37,444 bases of DNA from Spirochaetota bacterium (GTDB taxonomy: Bacteria; Spirochaetota; UBA4802; UBA5368). The DNA lies in contig JALOTJ010000027.1 in NCBI GenBank assembly GCA_025457965.1, positions 1 through 37,444 of the forward strand, in the 5' to 3' direction. The position numbers and the translations under genes are program-made. The notes beneath the pieces are model-generated. The model was given only the letters and a program-made list of their open reading frames with translations, was not told where the DNA came from and ran no database searches. This document shows, piece by piece, positions 15,969 through 24,772 of this stretch; the stretch's first letter is position 1; every line of letters begins with the position of its first letter.

Positions 15969-17843
15969 ATGAAAAAAATCAGCGATGCCGCCAGAAACCT
16001 CACCGGAGAAGATGCGAATAAACTCGCAGAGCTGCTGAGAATAGATGCCCTCCCAAAGGACGCCGGCCGGGAGGCCGCCGGATCTATTCTTACGCACGTC
16101 GGTATTCACCTGCTCCTGGGCAGCCTTTCCAGGGAAGAGCTTCAGGTGCTTGGCATGGCGCTTCTGGACGAAAACGGCGTCACGTACGGCGATATCGACA
16201 AAACCCTCAAAATGGACGGCGCCGCGATAGAGAAGATTTCGACTTCGCTGGCGGGAAAGCTCCTGGTGTACGTTCTTAAGAACCGCCAGCGCCTGCACAA
16301 CAAACTCGATAAAATCTACATCTATCCCGAGATACGGTCCATGCTCCAGCCGTTCGACGAGCGTTTTATAAAGGAATATGTTGATGGTGTCCGCGCCGCC
16401 CTCAATCGCCCCGGCGAACCGGGTGCCGCCGGACCCGCCCCCCGCCGGCACCGAGGCGGGACGCGCATTCTTCGCGCCCTCTTTGAAAACGGCGGGTTCA
16501 TGGAGCTCGACGAACTGCTCGCGTCCGACGCACGCGGCCATATAGAGGATGGACTCAATTTCCTGGCGGAAAACGGCATGGTGGCGCTGCGGCACCGCCT
16601 CGAAGACCCCTTCGCGACCTATCTGTTCATCGCCCCCGGTCTTTATCCGGCGCTGGCGGCCGAAAGGTCAGAGGCGGCCCCGGCAGGCCGCATCGTTTCC
16701 AACGGCTATTATTTCCTTCTCAACATGCTCACCGTGTTCGACGTCGTGTCCTCGAGCGGCCTCTTCATCACGCGCCAGCGCGAGTTTAGAAAAATCGACT
16801 GGAAACGGCTTTCCGACACCCTGCTCGCCGTCCACGAGCGGGCGGGCGATCCCCTTTCCCCCGATGCGCTGCTGCGCCTCTGCCTGTATGTTTTTCATCG
16901 GCTGAAATGCGTCCGCATAAAACGCGACGCGGTGGTTATATCGCTTTCCGGCCTCGAAAAGGAGATCGACGCCCCCCTTCGTCTGCTGGTGCGGATCATG
17001 AGGAGTCCGCTGGACGAAGAGATTGACGACCATCTTTTCGCCCCGCCGTTTCAAATGCCGCGACCGGAAACGCTTTCACGGCTTTGCGATATCGTACTTC
17101 ACCATGGAGGCGAAAACGAAAGCTCCCTTTTCGCCAGGTTTGTCATGCGTTCGCTTTCGGGGTCCGACCCGCAGGCACCCGAAGGGCTCACCCGCGTGCG
17201 GACGGAGGCGGTCCGGCAGTATCACTCCGGCATAAGAATGCTGTGCCTGTTCGGGATCACCGAAACGAAGGGGGACTCGGTACTGCTTTCGGACATCGGC
17301 ATGGAGGCCGCCGCCAAACTTTCCAAGACCAGACGCGCGGCGGTCGAGCGGCAGGAGACCGACGCCCGCAGGGTGTACATCAACCCGGACTTCACGCTCA
17401 TCATCCCCCGGCGCGAAGTCCCCGCCGAGGCCCTTTACCTGCTCGCCGCCCATTCGGACATCGTAAAGGACGACCTGATGCTTCACACGCGCATCAGCAG
17501 GAACTCGGTGGTGCGCGCGGACAAACGCGGGATGTCGCACCTGGAGTTTATCGCATCGCTCGAGAAATACGCGCGAAACGGGATTCCGCAGAACCTCGGA
17601 TTTCTCCTGAACGAGTGGTCGGCGCAGACCGTTCGAATCCGGATAACCGATGTGACGCTGTTGCACTGCAGCCATCCCGGCGTGATAGACGAAATGCTCC
17701 TCGCTACGAACAACGGGATCATCGAACGGCTCGCTCCCCATTACGCGCTAATCGAAAGGAAGAGCCTGGACCATATAGTGCGGGCCGCGCAGAAAAAGGA
17801 CGCGGTGATCACGCTCTTTGAAGACGGCGACGACGTCGATTAA
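15969..17843 (+). CDS. Helicase_C_3-type (XPB/Ssl2-associated) domain protein without helicase motor
   Basis: A 624-residue soluble protein. At about residues 465-560 it shows the pattern of the helicase-associated domain found beside XPB/Ssl2-type helicases: VYINPDFTLIIPR, an alanine-rich helix EALYLLAAHSDIV, ISRNSVVRADKRGMSHLEFI, LEKYARNGIPQNLGFLLNEW. The rest is helical with winged-helix-like segments; for example LFENGGFMELDELLASDARG looks like a DNA- or protein-binding wing. No Walker A, DEAD/DEAH or other helicase motor motif is visible anywhere, nor in neighbouring genes. In helicases this domain binds DNA or modulates the motor; free-standing versions are of unknown role. The stop shares bases with the stop of the convergent 90-residue gene. 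ATG start without a clear ribosome-binding site; the frame does not extend usefully upstream. Confidence 0.7.
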   Translation: MKKISDAARNLTGEDANKLAELLRIDALPKDAGREAAGSILTHVGIHLLLGSLSREELQVLGMALLDENGVTYGDIDKTLKMDGAAIEKISTSLAGKLLVYVLKNRQRLHNKLDKIYIYPEIRSMLQPFDERFIKEYVDGVRAALNRPGEPGAAGPAPRRHRGGTRILRALFENGGFMELDELLASDARGHIEDGLNFLAENGMVALRHRLEDPFATYLFIAPGLYPALAAERSEAAPAGRIVSNGYYFLLNMLTVFDVVSSSGLFITRQREFRKIDWKRLSDTLLAVHERAGDPLSPDALLRLCLYVFHRLKCVRIKRDAVVISLSGLEKEIDAPLRLLVRIMRSPLDEEIDDHLFAPPFQMPRPETLSRLCDIVLHHGGENESSLFARFVMRSLSGSDPQAPEGLTRVRTEAVRQYHSGIRMLCLFGITETKGDSVLLSDIGMEAAAKLSKTRRAAVERQETDARRVYINPDFTLIIPRREVPAEALYLLAAHSDIVKDDLMLHTRISRNSVVRADKRGMSHLEFIASLEKYARNGIPQNLGFLLNEWSAQTVRIRITDVTLLHCSHPGVIDEMLLATNNGIIERLAPHYALIERKSLDHIVRAAQKKDAVITLFEDGDDVD

Positions 17844-18112
17844 TCCTTGTAAACGTTGATGGTGAGGGGAAACTTCCAGTTGATGTACTCGGAGAGGGCG
17901 TTGATCGTCTTTTCCGGAACGAAATAGATATTTCCCTTAAGCTTCACCAGCCCGCCCTTGTAATAACTGAACTTCATCTGGTGGTCCACCCAGCCGACCG
18001 GTTCGACCTCCCGCCAGTTATTGCAGGTTTTAAGGATCGGAATTTTTTTAAGATGCAGCTCCTTGAGTTTGCCGTCGGTGACCGAGTCGGCCAGTATCTT
18101 TTCCCATTCCAT
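17840..18112 (-). CDS. Small conserved-looking hypothetical protein (90 aa)
   Basis: I do not recognise this protein. It is mixed alpha/beta, lysine- and tryptophan-rich, without membrane helix or signal peptide. It has several short beta-like stretches (VGWVDHQMKFSYY, GNIYFVPEK) and looks like a compact small domain. It starts 8 bases after the stop of the receiver/coiled-coil gene on the same strand, so the two are probably co-transcribed. Its stop codon overlaps that of the Helicase_C_3-type gene tail to tail (shared TTAA at 17840-17843). The codon usage is less GC-rich than its neighbours. Confidence 0.65.
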   Translation of the reverse strand: MEWEKILADSVTDGKLKELHLKKIPILKTCNNWREVEPVGWVDHQMKFSYYKGGLVKLKGNIYFVPEKTINALSEYINWKFPLTINVYKD

Positions 18113-18120
18113 GCGCGTCT

Positions 18121-19008
18121 CTATCGATGCCCCTTTCGCCCGAGGGATTCCAGCTCTTCTTTCAGGCGGCCGACCTCTTCGGTCAGTTCCCTGTTCCGCT
18201 TTACCGCGCTCGCCAGCTCTTCGCGAAGCGATATGGCCTCCTGCCTGCCCAGCTCGACCACCGTTTCCGCCGCGTTTATGATCCTGTTCGCTTCATGAAG
18301 CTCGCGGCTGGAAAAGTCGATAAGCGACTCCTGCGCCCTGATGACGCTGTTGGCATCCATGAGCTCGCTGCGCCGGAGGTCGGCCAGCATCTCCTCGGCC
18401 TTTATCCGGTCCGTCATGTTGAAGATCTCCATCTGGCGCAGCGAGGTGAATTCCCTGATCGCCCGGTTGAGCCTGGACTGTTCCGATACCAGGTGCTTCT
18501 CGTGTTCGATGATGCGCTGGAATGCGTCGCGCTCCTTGTCCGTCACGAAAAAGTCCTTGCGGTTGATGTTCATCAGGCTCTCGAAGGTCTCGATGCGGTC
18601 CTCGACATCGCGCGAGACGCTGTGCATCATCTCACGGTAACGCTCGACCAGTATCGATTTCTCAAGGAGCAGGATGAACTCGCGCTTGTCCACCGGGCGG
18701 CTGATAAACTCGACCTGGAGCATGTTGGCCGATAGCGACAAAGCCTCTTTGACGAGGCCCTTTTTCAGAATGACGAACTTCAAAAATCCCTGCAGGCGCT
18801 GATCGTCGCGCACAACTGACATGATTGCGGGCAGGTCGCGCTCGGACAGGTCTATGATGAAAATGTTGAGATTGCCGCTGAGGATCTCCGCTTTCGCAAA
18901 ATTTCCGCCGGTGACCAGGTTCATCGAAAGTCCGAGATACCTGATCGACTGCGAAAGGGCCTCTCCCGCCTTTGAGTCCGCAAGGTACCAGATTTCGACT
19001 CTTTCCAT
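18121..19008 (-). CDS. Degenerate receiver-domain protein with long coiled coil
   Basis: A 295-residue protein. Residues 1-122 follow the response-regulator receiver pattern: strand VEIWYLADS, an aspartate in FIIDLS (Asp53) at the phospho-acceptor position, LKFVILKK, and FISRPVDKREFILLLEKSI at the place where receivers have K-P. The usual acidic pair at the end of strand 1 is reduced to a single Asp11, and the conserved lysine is replaced by arginine (Arg104), so phosphorylation is doubtful. From about 120 to 290 it is a continuous heptad-rich coiled coil (for example REELASAVKRNRELTEEVGRLKEELESL). The start at 19008 gives a proper receiver N-terminus. It is divergent from the hybrid histidine kinase gene, which suggests a signalling partnership. 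No output DNA-binding or enzymatic domain is seen. Confidence 0.72.
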   Translation of the reverse strand: MERVEIWYLADSKAGEALSQSIRYLGLSMNLVTGGNFAKAEILSGNLNIFIIDLSERDLPAIMSVVRDDQRLQGFLKFVILKKGLVKEALSLSANMLQVEFISRPVDKREFILLLEKSILVERYREMMHSVSRDVEDRIETFESLMNINRKDFFVTDKERDAFQRIIEHEKHLVSEQSRLNRAIREFTSLRQMEIFNMTDRIKAEEMLADLRRSELMDANSVIRAQESLIDFSSRELHEANRIINAAETVVELGRQEAISLREELASAVKRNRELTEEVGRLKEELESLGRKGHR

Positions 19009-19139
19009 TGTATGCTTCCGTTTCCCCGACGTTAACTGCCACATCCTATACGGATGTAATCCAAAAGACAACCGTTTTTTCCGTTCGCCTCGGTTATTCG
19101 CCGGGTATATGCTGACACGATGCGAAGGTATTTTAATTA

Positions 19140-19205
19140 TTGATTATTGCGTAAAAATGGACTTACAATCCCTGTGCGTCACACATCGGCCGGTACCGCA
19201 CAGGG
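19140..19205 (+). promoter_or_regulatory. Promoter and 9-bp inverted repeat ahead of the hybrid histidine kinase
   Basis: TTGATT (19140-19145), an 18-base spacer and TACAAT (19164-19169) form a good sigma-70 promoter. Directly after the -10, a perfect 9-bp inverted repeat begins: CCCTGTGCG (19170-19178) and CGCACAGGG (19197-19205), 18 bases apart. It could be an operator covering the start site or a stem at the 5' end of the mRNA. No T-tract follows, so it is not a terminator. Confidence 0.55.
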
Positions 19206-19255
19206 CAGGCAAAATATAACAATCGGACCCATCGAAGGAGCCCGGAAACAAAACG

Positions 19256-21160
19256 ATGAACGAGCCCGGAATTCTCATAGTTGAAGACGAGATAATCGTC
19301 GCCCTCGATATCCAGAGTTCACTCCAGCGGACAGGATACCAGAATATCCGCATCGCGTCGGACGGTGAACAGGCGCTCGCGATGGTCGAGGAGGAGGCGC
19401 CCGACCTCATCCTGATGGATATTTTACTGAAGGGGGCCGGCGCGGACCTGGCCGATGGCGTGTCGATAGCCGTAAAGGTCAAGGAACGCCGGGACATTCC
19501 GATCATCTACATCACCGCGTATGCCGACGACACCACCCTCCAGCGCGCCAAGCTGACGCAGCCGTACGGCTATATCCTGAAACCCTTCGAGGAGCGCGAG
19601 CTTCGAACGACCATAGAGATGGCGCTCTACAAGCACCGCATGGAAAACGAGCTCCGAAGGAGCGAGGAGCGCTACCGCCGCTTTTTCGAGGAGGACCTTA
19701 CGGGAGACTTCATCGCCGACGGAAACGGTATGATCGTCACCTGCAATCCCGCATTCGCCCGCATCTTCGGTTTTTCCTCGACCGAGGAGGCGATCGGGAC
19801 CGGCTTCCCGCTCCTGTTTCCGTCTGTTACGGACTGGGAGGGCTTCATACGGTCTATCCGGGAAAACAGGATGCTCGTCTACCACGAACGCGAGCTTCGC
19901 CGCGCCGACGGCTCCCCCGTGTACATTGTGACCAACGCCATCGGCACGTTCGACGGCGGCGACCTTGTGGAAATCCGGGGCTATATCTTCGACGAAACCT
20001 ACCGCAGGCGGCTCGAACAGCAATTTCTCCAGGCTCAGAAAATGGAGGCGGTGGGAAGGCTCGCCGGAGGCATAGCGCACGACTTCAACAATCTGCTCAC
20101 CGTCATAAACGGGTACAGCGAATTCATCCTTTCACGGGTCCCCGCCGGGAACCCCTTTATCCGGGAGATAGAGGAAATCAACCGCGCGGGCGAGCGGGCG
20201 GCCCACCTCACCCGGCAGCTCCTCGCCTTCAGCCGAAAGCAGATGCTGCAGCCGCGCGTCGTGGACCTCAACACCATCGTCACCAATATCGAATCAATGC
20301 TGCGACGGCTTATCGGCGAGCATATCGAGCTGAAAAGCGACCTGGGAAAAGACCTCTGGAAGATTGAGGTGGATCCGGGACAGATAGAACAGGTGATCAT
20401 GAACCTGGCCGTCAACGCGCGCGACGCCATGCCCGGCGGGGGAAAACTGCTGATCGAAACCGCCAATTGCGCCGTTACGTTCAACTCTCCCGGCTTCTCG
20501 CCGGAAATGCGGCAGGGTGATTATGTCAGGCTTATCGTGAGCGACACCGGGCATGGTTTTGACGACGAAACAAGATCGCTTATCTTCGAGCCGTTTTTTA
20601 CCACCAAAGCCCCCGGGGAGGGCACGGGGCTGGGCCTTCCGACCGTTTACGGCATCATCGCCCAGAGCGACGGCCATATCGACGTACTCAGCGAACCGGG
20701 GAAGGGAAGCGTGTTCACCCTGTTCCTGCCGCGCGCGGATAAACCCGAACCGGCGAAGATGCCGAGGACGGCTGACGGTGAAGCGCGTCATGGAACGGAG
20801 ACGATACTGGTCGTGGAGGACGAGGACGTGGTGCGAAACCTGATTTCTCATGTCCTCGAGCTGCACGGATACACGATACTCGCCGCGCGCAACGGCTCTG
20901 ACGCGCTCGACATCCGTGAGCGGCATAACGGGAGCATCGATATTGCGATTATCGACCTGGTGATGCCGGGCCTCAGCGGCACCGCCCTCGCGGCTCGTCT
21001 CCGCCAGATGATGCCCGGGATGAAGGTGCTCTATATTTCCGGATACACCGACAGGACGATCCACGATTTGGTAACCGGCGAGAAAAGCGCCGCCTTTTTG
21101 CAGAAGCCGTTCAGGCCGAATGAACTTGCCTCGAAACTCCGGGAAATGCTTGATGGCTGA
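19256..21160 (+). CDS. Hybrid sensor histidine kinase (REC-PAS-HisKA-HATPase-REC)
   Basis: This 634-residue cytoplasmic signalling protein has no membrane segment. Domain order: receiver 1 (about 5-125, phospho-acceptor Asp55 in LILMDILL, K109 in LKPF); PAS (about 135-255, starting [17 protein letters not shown]); HisKA with His275 in [20 protein letters not shown]; HATPase with N-box [10 protein letters not shown] (383-392), G1 DTGHGF and G2 [13 protein letters not shown]; receiver 2 (about 515-632, Asp567 in IIDLVMPG, K617 in QKPF). This is the common sandwich architecture of soluble phosphorelay kinases in which the N-terminal receiver accepts signal from another kinase. GAAGGAG lies about 15 bases before the ATG, an unusually long spacing, but no better start is seen. 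The divergent gene encodes a receiver-like coiled-coil protein. Confidence 0.95.
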   Translation: MNEPGILIVEDEIIVALDIQSSLQRTGYQNIRIASDGEQALAMVEEEAPDLILMDILLKGAGADLADGVSIAVKVKERRDIPIIYITAYADDTTLQRAKLTQPYGYILKPFEERELRTTIEMALYKHRMENELRRSEERYRRFFEEDLTGDFIADGNGMIVTCNPAFARIFGFSSTEEAIGTGFPLLFPSVTDWEGFIRSIRENRMLVYHERELRRADGSPVYIVTNAIGTFDGGDLVEIRGYIFDETYRRRLEQQFLQAQKMEAVGRLAGGIAHDFNNLLTVINGYSEFILSRVPAGNPFIREIEEINRAGERAAHLTRQLLAFSRKQMLQPRVVDLNTIVTNIESMLRRLIGEHIELKSDLGKDLWKIEVDPGQIEQVIMNLAVNARDAMPGGGKLLIETANCAVTFNSPGFSPEMRQGDYVRLIVSDTGHGFDDETRSLIFEPFFTTKAPGEGTGLGLPTVYGIIAQSDGHIDVLSEPGKGSVFTLFLPRADKPEPAKMPRTADGEARHGTETILVVEDEDVVRNLISHVLELHGYTILAARNGSDALDIRERHNGSIDIAIIDLVMPGLSGTALAARLRQMMPGMKVLYISGYTDRTIHDLVTGEKSAAFLQKPFRPNELASKLREMLDG

Positions 21161-21206
21161 ATGCACGCCGCGGCAGGGCTGGTGGATCGGGCCGCAGGAA
21201 CGACTG

Positions 21207-21473
21207 TCACTCGACGCTGACCGCGGGCGCCCCGTTTCCATCACGATAAACCGCCACGGTGCATGCGACGGCCCCTGAAAGACGCTCGTCCGATGAGCGC
21301 AGGGCGGCGAAATCTGATGTATCAATAAATTCACGCAGAAGGTCGAGTCTCTCCGCGATGACGTGCGCATCGTCCGGCTCGCTGAAAAAGCGGTCCATCA
21401 GACGCTTGAATTCGCCCCGCGCCGCTGTTTCAACACAGTGGCCGTCGAGGCGAAGATAAACCCGGAAGGACAT
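21207..21473 (-). CDS. Small hypothetical protein (88 aa) downstream of acyl-CoA synthetase
   Basis: Not recognised. An 88-residue soluble, acidic protein with a beta-strand-like opening (SFRVYLRLDG), a helical centre (EFKRLMDRFFSEP and VIAERLDLLREFIDTSDFAAL) and a final strand pair (GAVACTVAVYR). It begins 48 bases after the stop of the acyl-CoA synthetase on the same strand, and CCGGAG lies about 12 bases before the ATG. The alternation of strands and helices looks like a real small domain rather than an antisense frame, but no homology is claimed. Confidence 0.5.
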   Translation of the reverse strand: MSFRVYLRLDGHCVETAARGEFKRLMDRFFSEPDDAHVIAERLDLLREFIDTSDFAALRSSDERLSGAVACTVAVYRDGNGAPAVSVE

Positions 21474-21521
21474 AAAAAGCTGGCTCCGGGGAAGACAGGG
21501 CCGCCTTCCCCGGACGGCTCC

Positions 21522-23225
21522 TCAGGCCCTGTCCCACTGGCCCCTGCCGCGGAGATCCTTGACGATCTCTTTGGCCGTATCCTTCAACATCATATAGTCG
21601 GTCTTCGCAACCCTGTTAAGCGGCAGCTCCCCGGCCTTGAAAACCACCACATGCGAGGGACGCGAGTACGAGGAGATGTCGTCGCACGCCTTTACCACCT
21701 CGTCCGGGGTAACGCTATGGTCGGGCAGGCATTCCACGAAGGCCATGATCCCCTCACTGAACACTTCGTGCTCCACGCCGACCACCGCCACCATGGAAAC
21801 CCGTCCTTTAAGCTTTCCGGCGATATGCGCCTCGACATCATCGGGATACACCTGATAGCCCTTGGGCTTGATGACGAGCTTCGCGCGCCCCGCGAAGTGC
21901 AGGCCCTTCTCATCATAGAAGCCCATATCGCCCGTATAGCAGATGCCGTCCCTGGAAATGGTCTTTGCCGTGTTCGCCGGGTCCTCGAGGTACCCCAGGA
22001 AAACTTGCGGCCCGGAGAAGCATATCTCGCCGATCTCGCCCTTCGGCTTTTCGGCGCCCGCGTTTCCGTCGGCCTTCATCACCTCGCGGATGCTGATCGG
22101 GCAGAGGACGCTTTCGAATCCGATGCCCTGCACGAGCTCGTCCACGCCGGCGTCGACATTGGTATAGGTGCAGAATCCCGCCGTTTCGGTAAGGCCCAGG
22201 CCCGTGCCGATACGCGGCGCCATCTCCTTCATCCTGACGAGAAACTCGCGCGACACCGCCTGTCCGCCGTACAACGCGAAGCGGAGTGTCGACAGGTCAT
22301 AGGTCTTGTATTCCGGCAGCCTCCATTCCATGTTGAAGAGCGCGGGAATCTGGCCGAGCACCGAAACCCTGTGCTTCTGAATGGCCTCGAGGCTGAGCTT
22401 CGGATCGAAGATGTGCAGGATCACCGCAACGCCGCCGCCGTACACGGTGGTGCCAAGCTGTTCGGTGGTGCAGCCCACATGCGAGGGCGGAAGATTGATG
22501 AGCATGCGGTCGGCGATGCCGAGCTCGAAGCCGACGGCCAGGCCTATGTTCTGGATGAGGATGCTCTCGTGGCACAGGAGCGCGGGCTTGGGCGAGCCGG
22601 TGGAGCCCGTGGTGAAGATGATCAGGCACGCGTCGCGCTTACTGACGAGCTTCCGCGCCTTCTTGACGGCCCCGGTGAATATGCTTTTGATGAAGACCTT
22701 CTTGATGTTCTTTACGAACTCCGTGATGCCGACCGCGCCTTCCATTATGAGGTCGGCCTCCTTCTGAAACTGCACCCAGTGTTTCACGAAGGGGGAGCCC
22801 TGCATGACCTCTTTTACGAGCGGTCGGAAATCGGCGACGGGAGTCATTCCCAGGAAGAAATAGGCCTTCGGTTTCATCTTGTCCATGCAGTACTGCACCT
22901 CCTTGGCCTTGAGCCGGAGGTCTAAGGGGGCGACGATCGCGCCGATCCGATAGCAGGCGTGGATGAGATACACATGTTCTTTCAGCAGCGGAAGGCTGGT
23001 GGCAATGATATCGCCTTTTTTAATGCCAATCGACAGAAGCTTCGCCGAGAACGCGGAAACGGAGGTGTTGAACTGCTTCCAGGAAACGACCTCTCCGGTA
23101 TTGTGCTCGATGATCGCCGTGTCCTTGGGGCGCTGCTTTGCGTAGAGGGCCACATAATCGGCTATATTGGGCAGAAGCTTTTCATACGCCTCCCTGCAGA
23201 GAGCGTCTTTCTTCGGATCTTTCAT
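21522..23225 (-). CDS. AMP-binding acyl-CoA synthetase (adenylate-forming enzyme)
   Basis: A 567-residue member of the ANL superfamily, which activates a carboxylic acid with ATP to an acyl-adenylate and passes it to CoA. Seen are the P-loop TTGSTGSPKPAL (205-216), the motif TGLGLTETAG (341-350), the ATP-binding YTGD (430-433), the hinge FAGRAKLVIKPKGYQVYP (444-461) and the catalytic lysine near the C-terminus (Lys541 in LNRVAKTDY). The hinge has GRAK where most relatives have GRxKD. The substrate is unclear; the N-terminal domain resembles fatty or aromatic acyl-CoA ligases. The start is supported by AAGAGGGG about 10 bases upstream. A small unknown gene follows it. Confidence 0.9.
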   Translation of the reverse strand: MKDPKKDALCREAYEKLLPNIADYVALYAKQRPKDTAIIEHNTGEVVSWKQFNTSVSAFSAKLLSIGIKKGDIIATSLPLLKEHVYLIHACYRIGAIVAPLDLRLKAKEVQYCMDKMKPKAYFFLGMTPVADFRPLVKEVMQGSPFVKHWVQFQKEADLIMEGAVGITEFVKNIKKVFIKSIFTGAVKKARKLVSKRDACLIIFTTGSTGSPKPALLCHESILIQNIGLAVGFELGIADRMLINLPPSHVGCTTEQLGTTVYGGGVAVILHIFDPKLSLEAIQKHRVSVLGQIPALFNMEWRLPEYKTYDLSTLRFALYGGQAVSREFLVRMKEMAPRIGTGLGLTETAGFCTYTNVDAGVDELVQGIGFESVLCPISIREVMKADGNAGAEKPKGEIGEICFSGPQVFLGYLEDPANTAKTISRDGICYTGDMGFYDEKGLHFAGRAKLVIKPKGYQVYPDDVEAHIAGKLKGRVSMVAVVGVEHEVFSEGIMAFVECLPDHSVTPDEVVKACDDISSYSRPSHVVVFKAGELPLNRVAKTDYMMLKDTAKEIVKDLRGRGQWDRA

Positions 23226-23608
23226 TTAGGCCACCCCTCTTACGTAAATTTATATATGCATCTTTTGTAATACAATAATATGCCCGGATGCCATATTATT
23301 TGCAACCAAAATATTTTACCCGAGGCAAATCCCGGGAAAACCGGATTCCCCCCGGGCCAGGACGGGTGCGGACAGGCTAGTCTCATAATTATACAAATCT
23401 TTTATAAATGGCACTATTGTGATAGAGGGACATTCGAATTTCTTCCGCCGGCGCTCCGTACGGCAATTCGGGGCATGCGGGTAGTGTCGGCCCTCTACAC
23501 ACGCCGACACCAGGAATCCGGAGCGGACATGATCTCATGCGCGGGGTACGGCGGCAAACGGGAGCCCCGCGGAAAAATATTCTTGTCATGACGCCCATTT
23601 AAGCCACA
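23226..23608. other. Non-coding region between acyl-CoA synthetase and mltD (divergent promoters, inverted repeat)
   Basis: A 383-base gap with no convincing gene. Its left end (23235-23275) is AT-rich and holds -10-like sequence for the minus-strand acyl-CoA synthetase (TATAAA, with TTGTAT about 15 bases before it on that strand). AT-rich sequence at 23382-23410 could serve as a promoter for the plus-strand transglycosylase, with a leader of about 200 bases. Within that leader is a perfect 8-bp inverted repeat, GTGTCGGC (23484-23491) and GCCGACAC (23503-23510), loop 11 bases. No T-tract follows it. Confidence 0.5.
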
Positions 23609-24772
23609 ATGGTGCACTCTATGCGCATACAATCCAGAAAAAAAAATTTCGCGCTGACGGCATGTGCCGCCGTCCTGATGCTCGCGCTGCCGGCGCCCTC
23701 CATCGACCATCTCTATGCCTGGAGCCTTCGCGACCTGGCGCGGATTCCCCGCCAGGACGTCCGCACGCCCATAACGGCCGATAAGACCGCGCCGCCGTCA
23801 GACGAAAAATGCCTTTTCGACGCGGTGAACGACCTCTCCATCTGCGACGATCCCGAGGTGCGCAGGTTCATCCACGTTTATCTTACACGGGGACGCCCCT
23901 ATGTGGTCCGCGCCATCCGGCGCTCCAGGCTCTACCTCGACGAGGTGGACATGATCGTACGGAACACCCCCGGCGCGCCGCCCGATATCGCGCTTCTTCC
24001 GCTTCTGGAGAGCGGGTATAGCCCCCGGGCCGTGTCGAGGAGCAAAGCGGTCGGCCTGTGGCAGTTTCTCGGCCCGACGGCGAAGATACTCAAACTTCAG
24101 GACGACGCGTGGGTGGACGAACGGCGCGACGTGGAGAAGTCGACGATTGCCGCCATGCGTCACCTGGCGAATCTGCAATCGGTGTTCGGGTCGTGGGACC
24201 TGGCGCTTGCGGCGTATAACGGGGGCGCGGGGCACGTCAGGCGCGCGATGAACAAAACACGCGTCAGTACGCTCGCCGGCCTTAATAAAAGAGGGGCCCT
24301 GCGCAAAGAGACCTCCGAGTACGTGGCGCGCTACGCCGCGCTCCTGGTGATATACCGGAACCAGGACATATTCGGCATCGCCGACGAGCTCGGTGAAACT
24401 GATGTGCGCGAAACCGGCGTGATCGAACTCGAGTTCCCCGCGCATATCGGGCGCCTGGCGCGCGTTGCCGGCACCACGGTGGACGAGATCCGCGCGCTCA
24501 ATCCACAGCTCAAAACCGTACTCACGCCCATCTACGAGCGCGCCTACCGGCTGAAGCTTCCGGCGGAGGCGATCCGCGCCCTCGAGAAAGACGGGGAGAT
24601 GAGCTACGCGATAAAGTTTACGTCGATCAGGAAGCACGTGGTGCGCCGCGGCGAATCGATAAACCTAATAGCCCGGCGCTATAACAGCAGGCCCGAGTCG
24701 ATCATCCTTATCAACAATATCCAGGATCCGGCGAGGCTTCGCCCGGGAAAGACCATCTACATACCGATCTGA
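23609..24772 (+). CDS. mltD: MltD-type lytic murein transglycosylase with LysM domain
   Basis: A 387-residue exported enzyme that cleaves the glycan strand of peptidoglycan, forming 1,6-anhydromuramic acid ends. A positively charged start and hydrophobic segment (about 10-31) form a signal peptide. The SLT catalytic domain (about 115-240) has the catalytic glutamate in LLESGYSPRAVSRSKAVGLW (Glu134), then QFLGPTA and the conserved LALAAYNGGAGHVRRA. A LysM peptidoglycan-binding domain is at the C-terminus (about 342-387: HVVRRGESINLIARRYNS to GKTIYIPI), and a LysM-like remnant may lie around 275-315. ATG codons at 23609 and 23621 are possible; GGTG 7 bases before the second slightly favours it. 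The 3' end overlaps the convergent kinase gene by 16 bases. Confidence 0.92.
   Translation: MVHSMRIQSRKKNFALTACAAVLMLALPAPSIDHLYAWSLRDLARIPRQDVRTPITADKTAPPSDEKCLFDAVNDLSICDDPEVRRFIHVYLTRGRPYVVRAIRRSRLYLDEVDMIVRNTPGAPPDIALLPLLESGYSPRAVSRSKAVGLWQFLGPTAKILKLQDDAWVDERRDVEKSTIAAMRHLANLQSVFGSWDLALAAYNGGAGHVRRAMNKTRVSTLAGLNKRGALRKETSEYVARYAALLVIYRNQDIFGIADELGETDVRETGVIELEFPAHIGRLARVAGTTVDEIRALNPQLKTVLTPIYERAYRLKLPAEAIRALEKDGEMSYAIKFTSIRKHVVRRGESINLIARRYNSRPESIILINNIQDPARLRPGKTIYIPI

Noticed and set aside
15735-16595. Minus-strand frame of 286 codons spanning the lepB upstream region and the start of the Helicase_C_3-type gene
   Set aside because: No recognisable protein features or ribosome-binding site, and it would overlap the 5' end of a better supported gene on the opposite strand.
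17629-17640. GTTCGAATCC, identical to a tRNA T-arm loop core
   Set aside because: It lies inside the coding frame of the Helicase_C_3-type protein, and no acceptor, D or anticodon stem can be built around it.
21363-22925. Long open frame (520 codons) on the plus strand opposite the acyl-CoA synthetase
   Set aside because: It is a GC-rich antisense shadow: the opposite strand encodes a complete ANL enzyme with all motifs, and the plus-strand translation is rich in Arg/His/Gly with no family resemblance.
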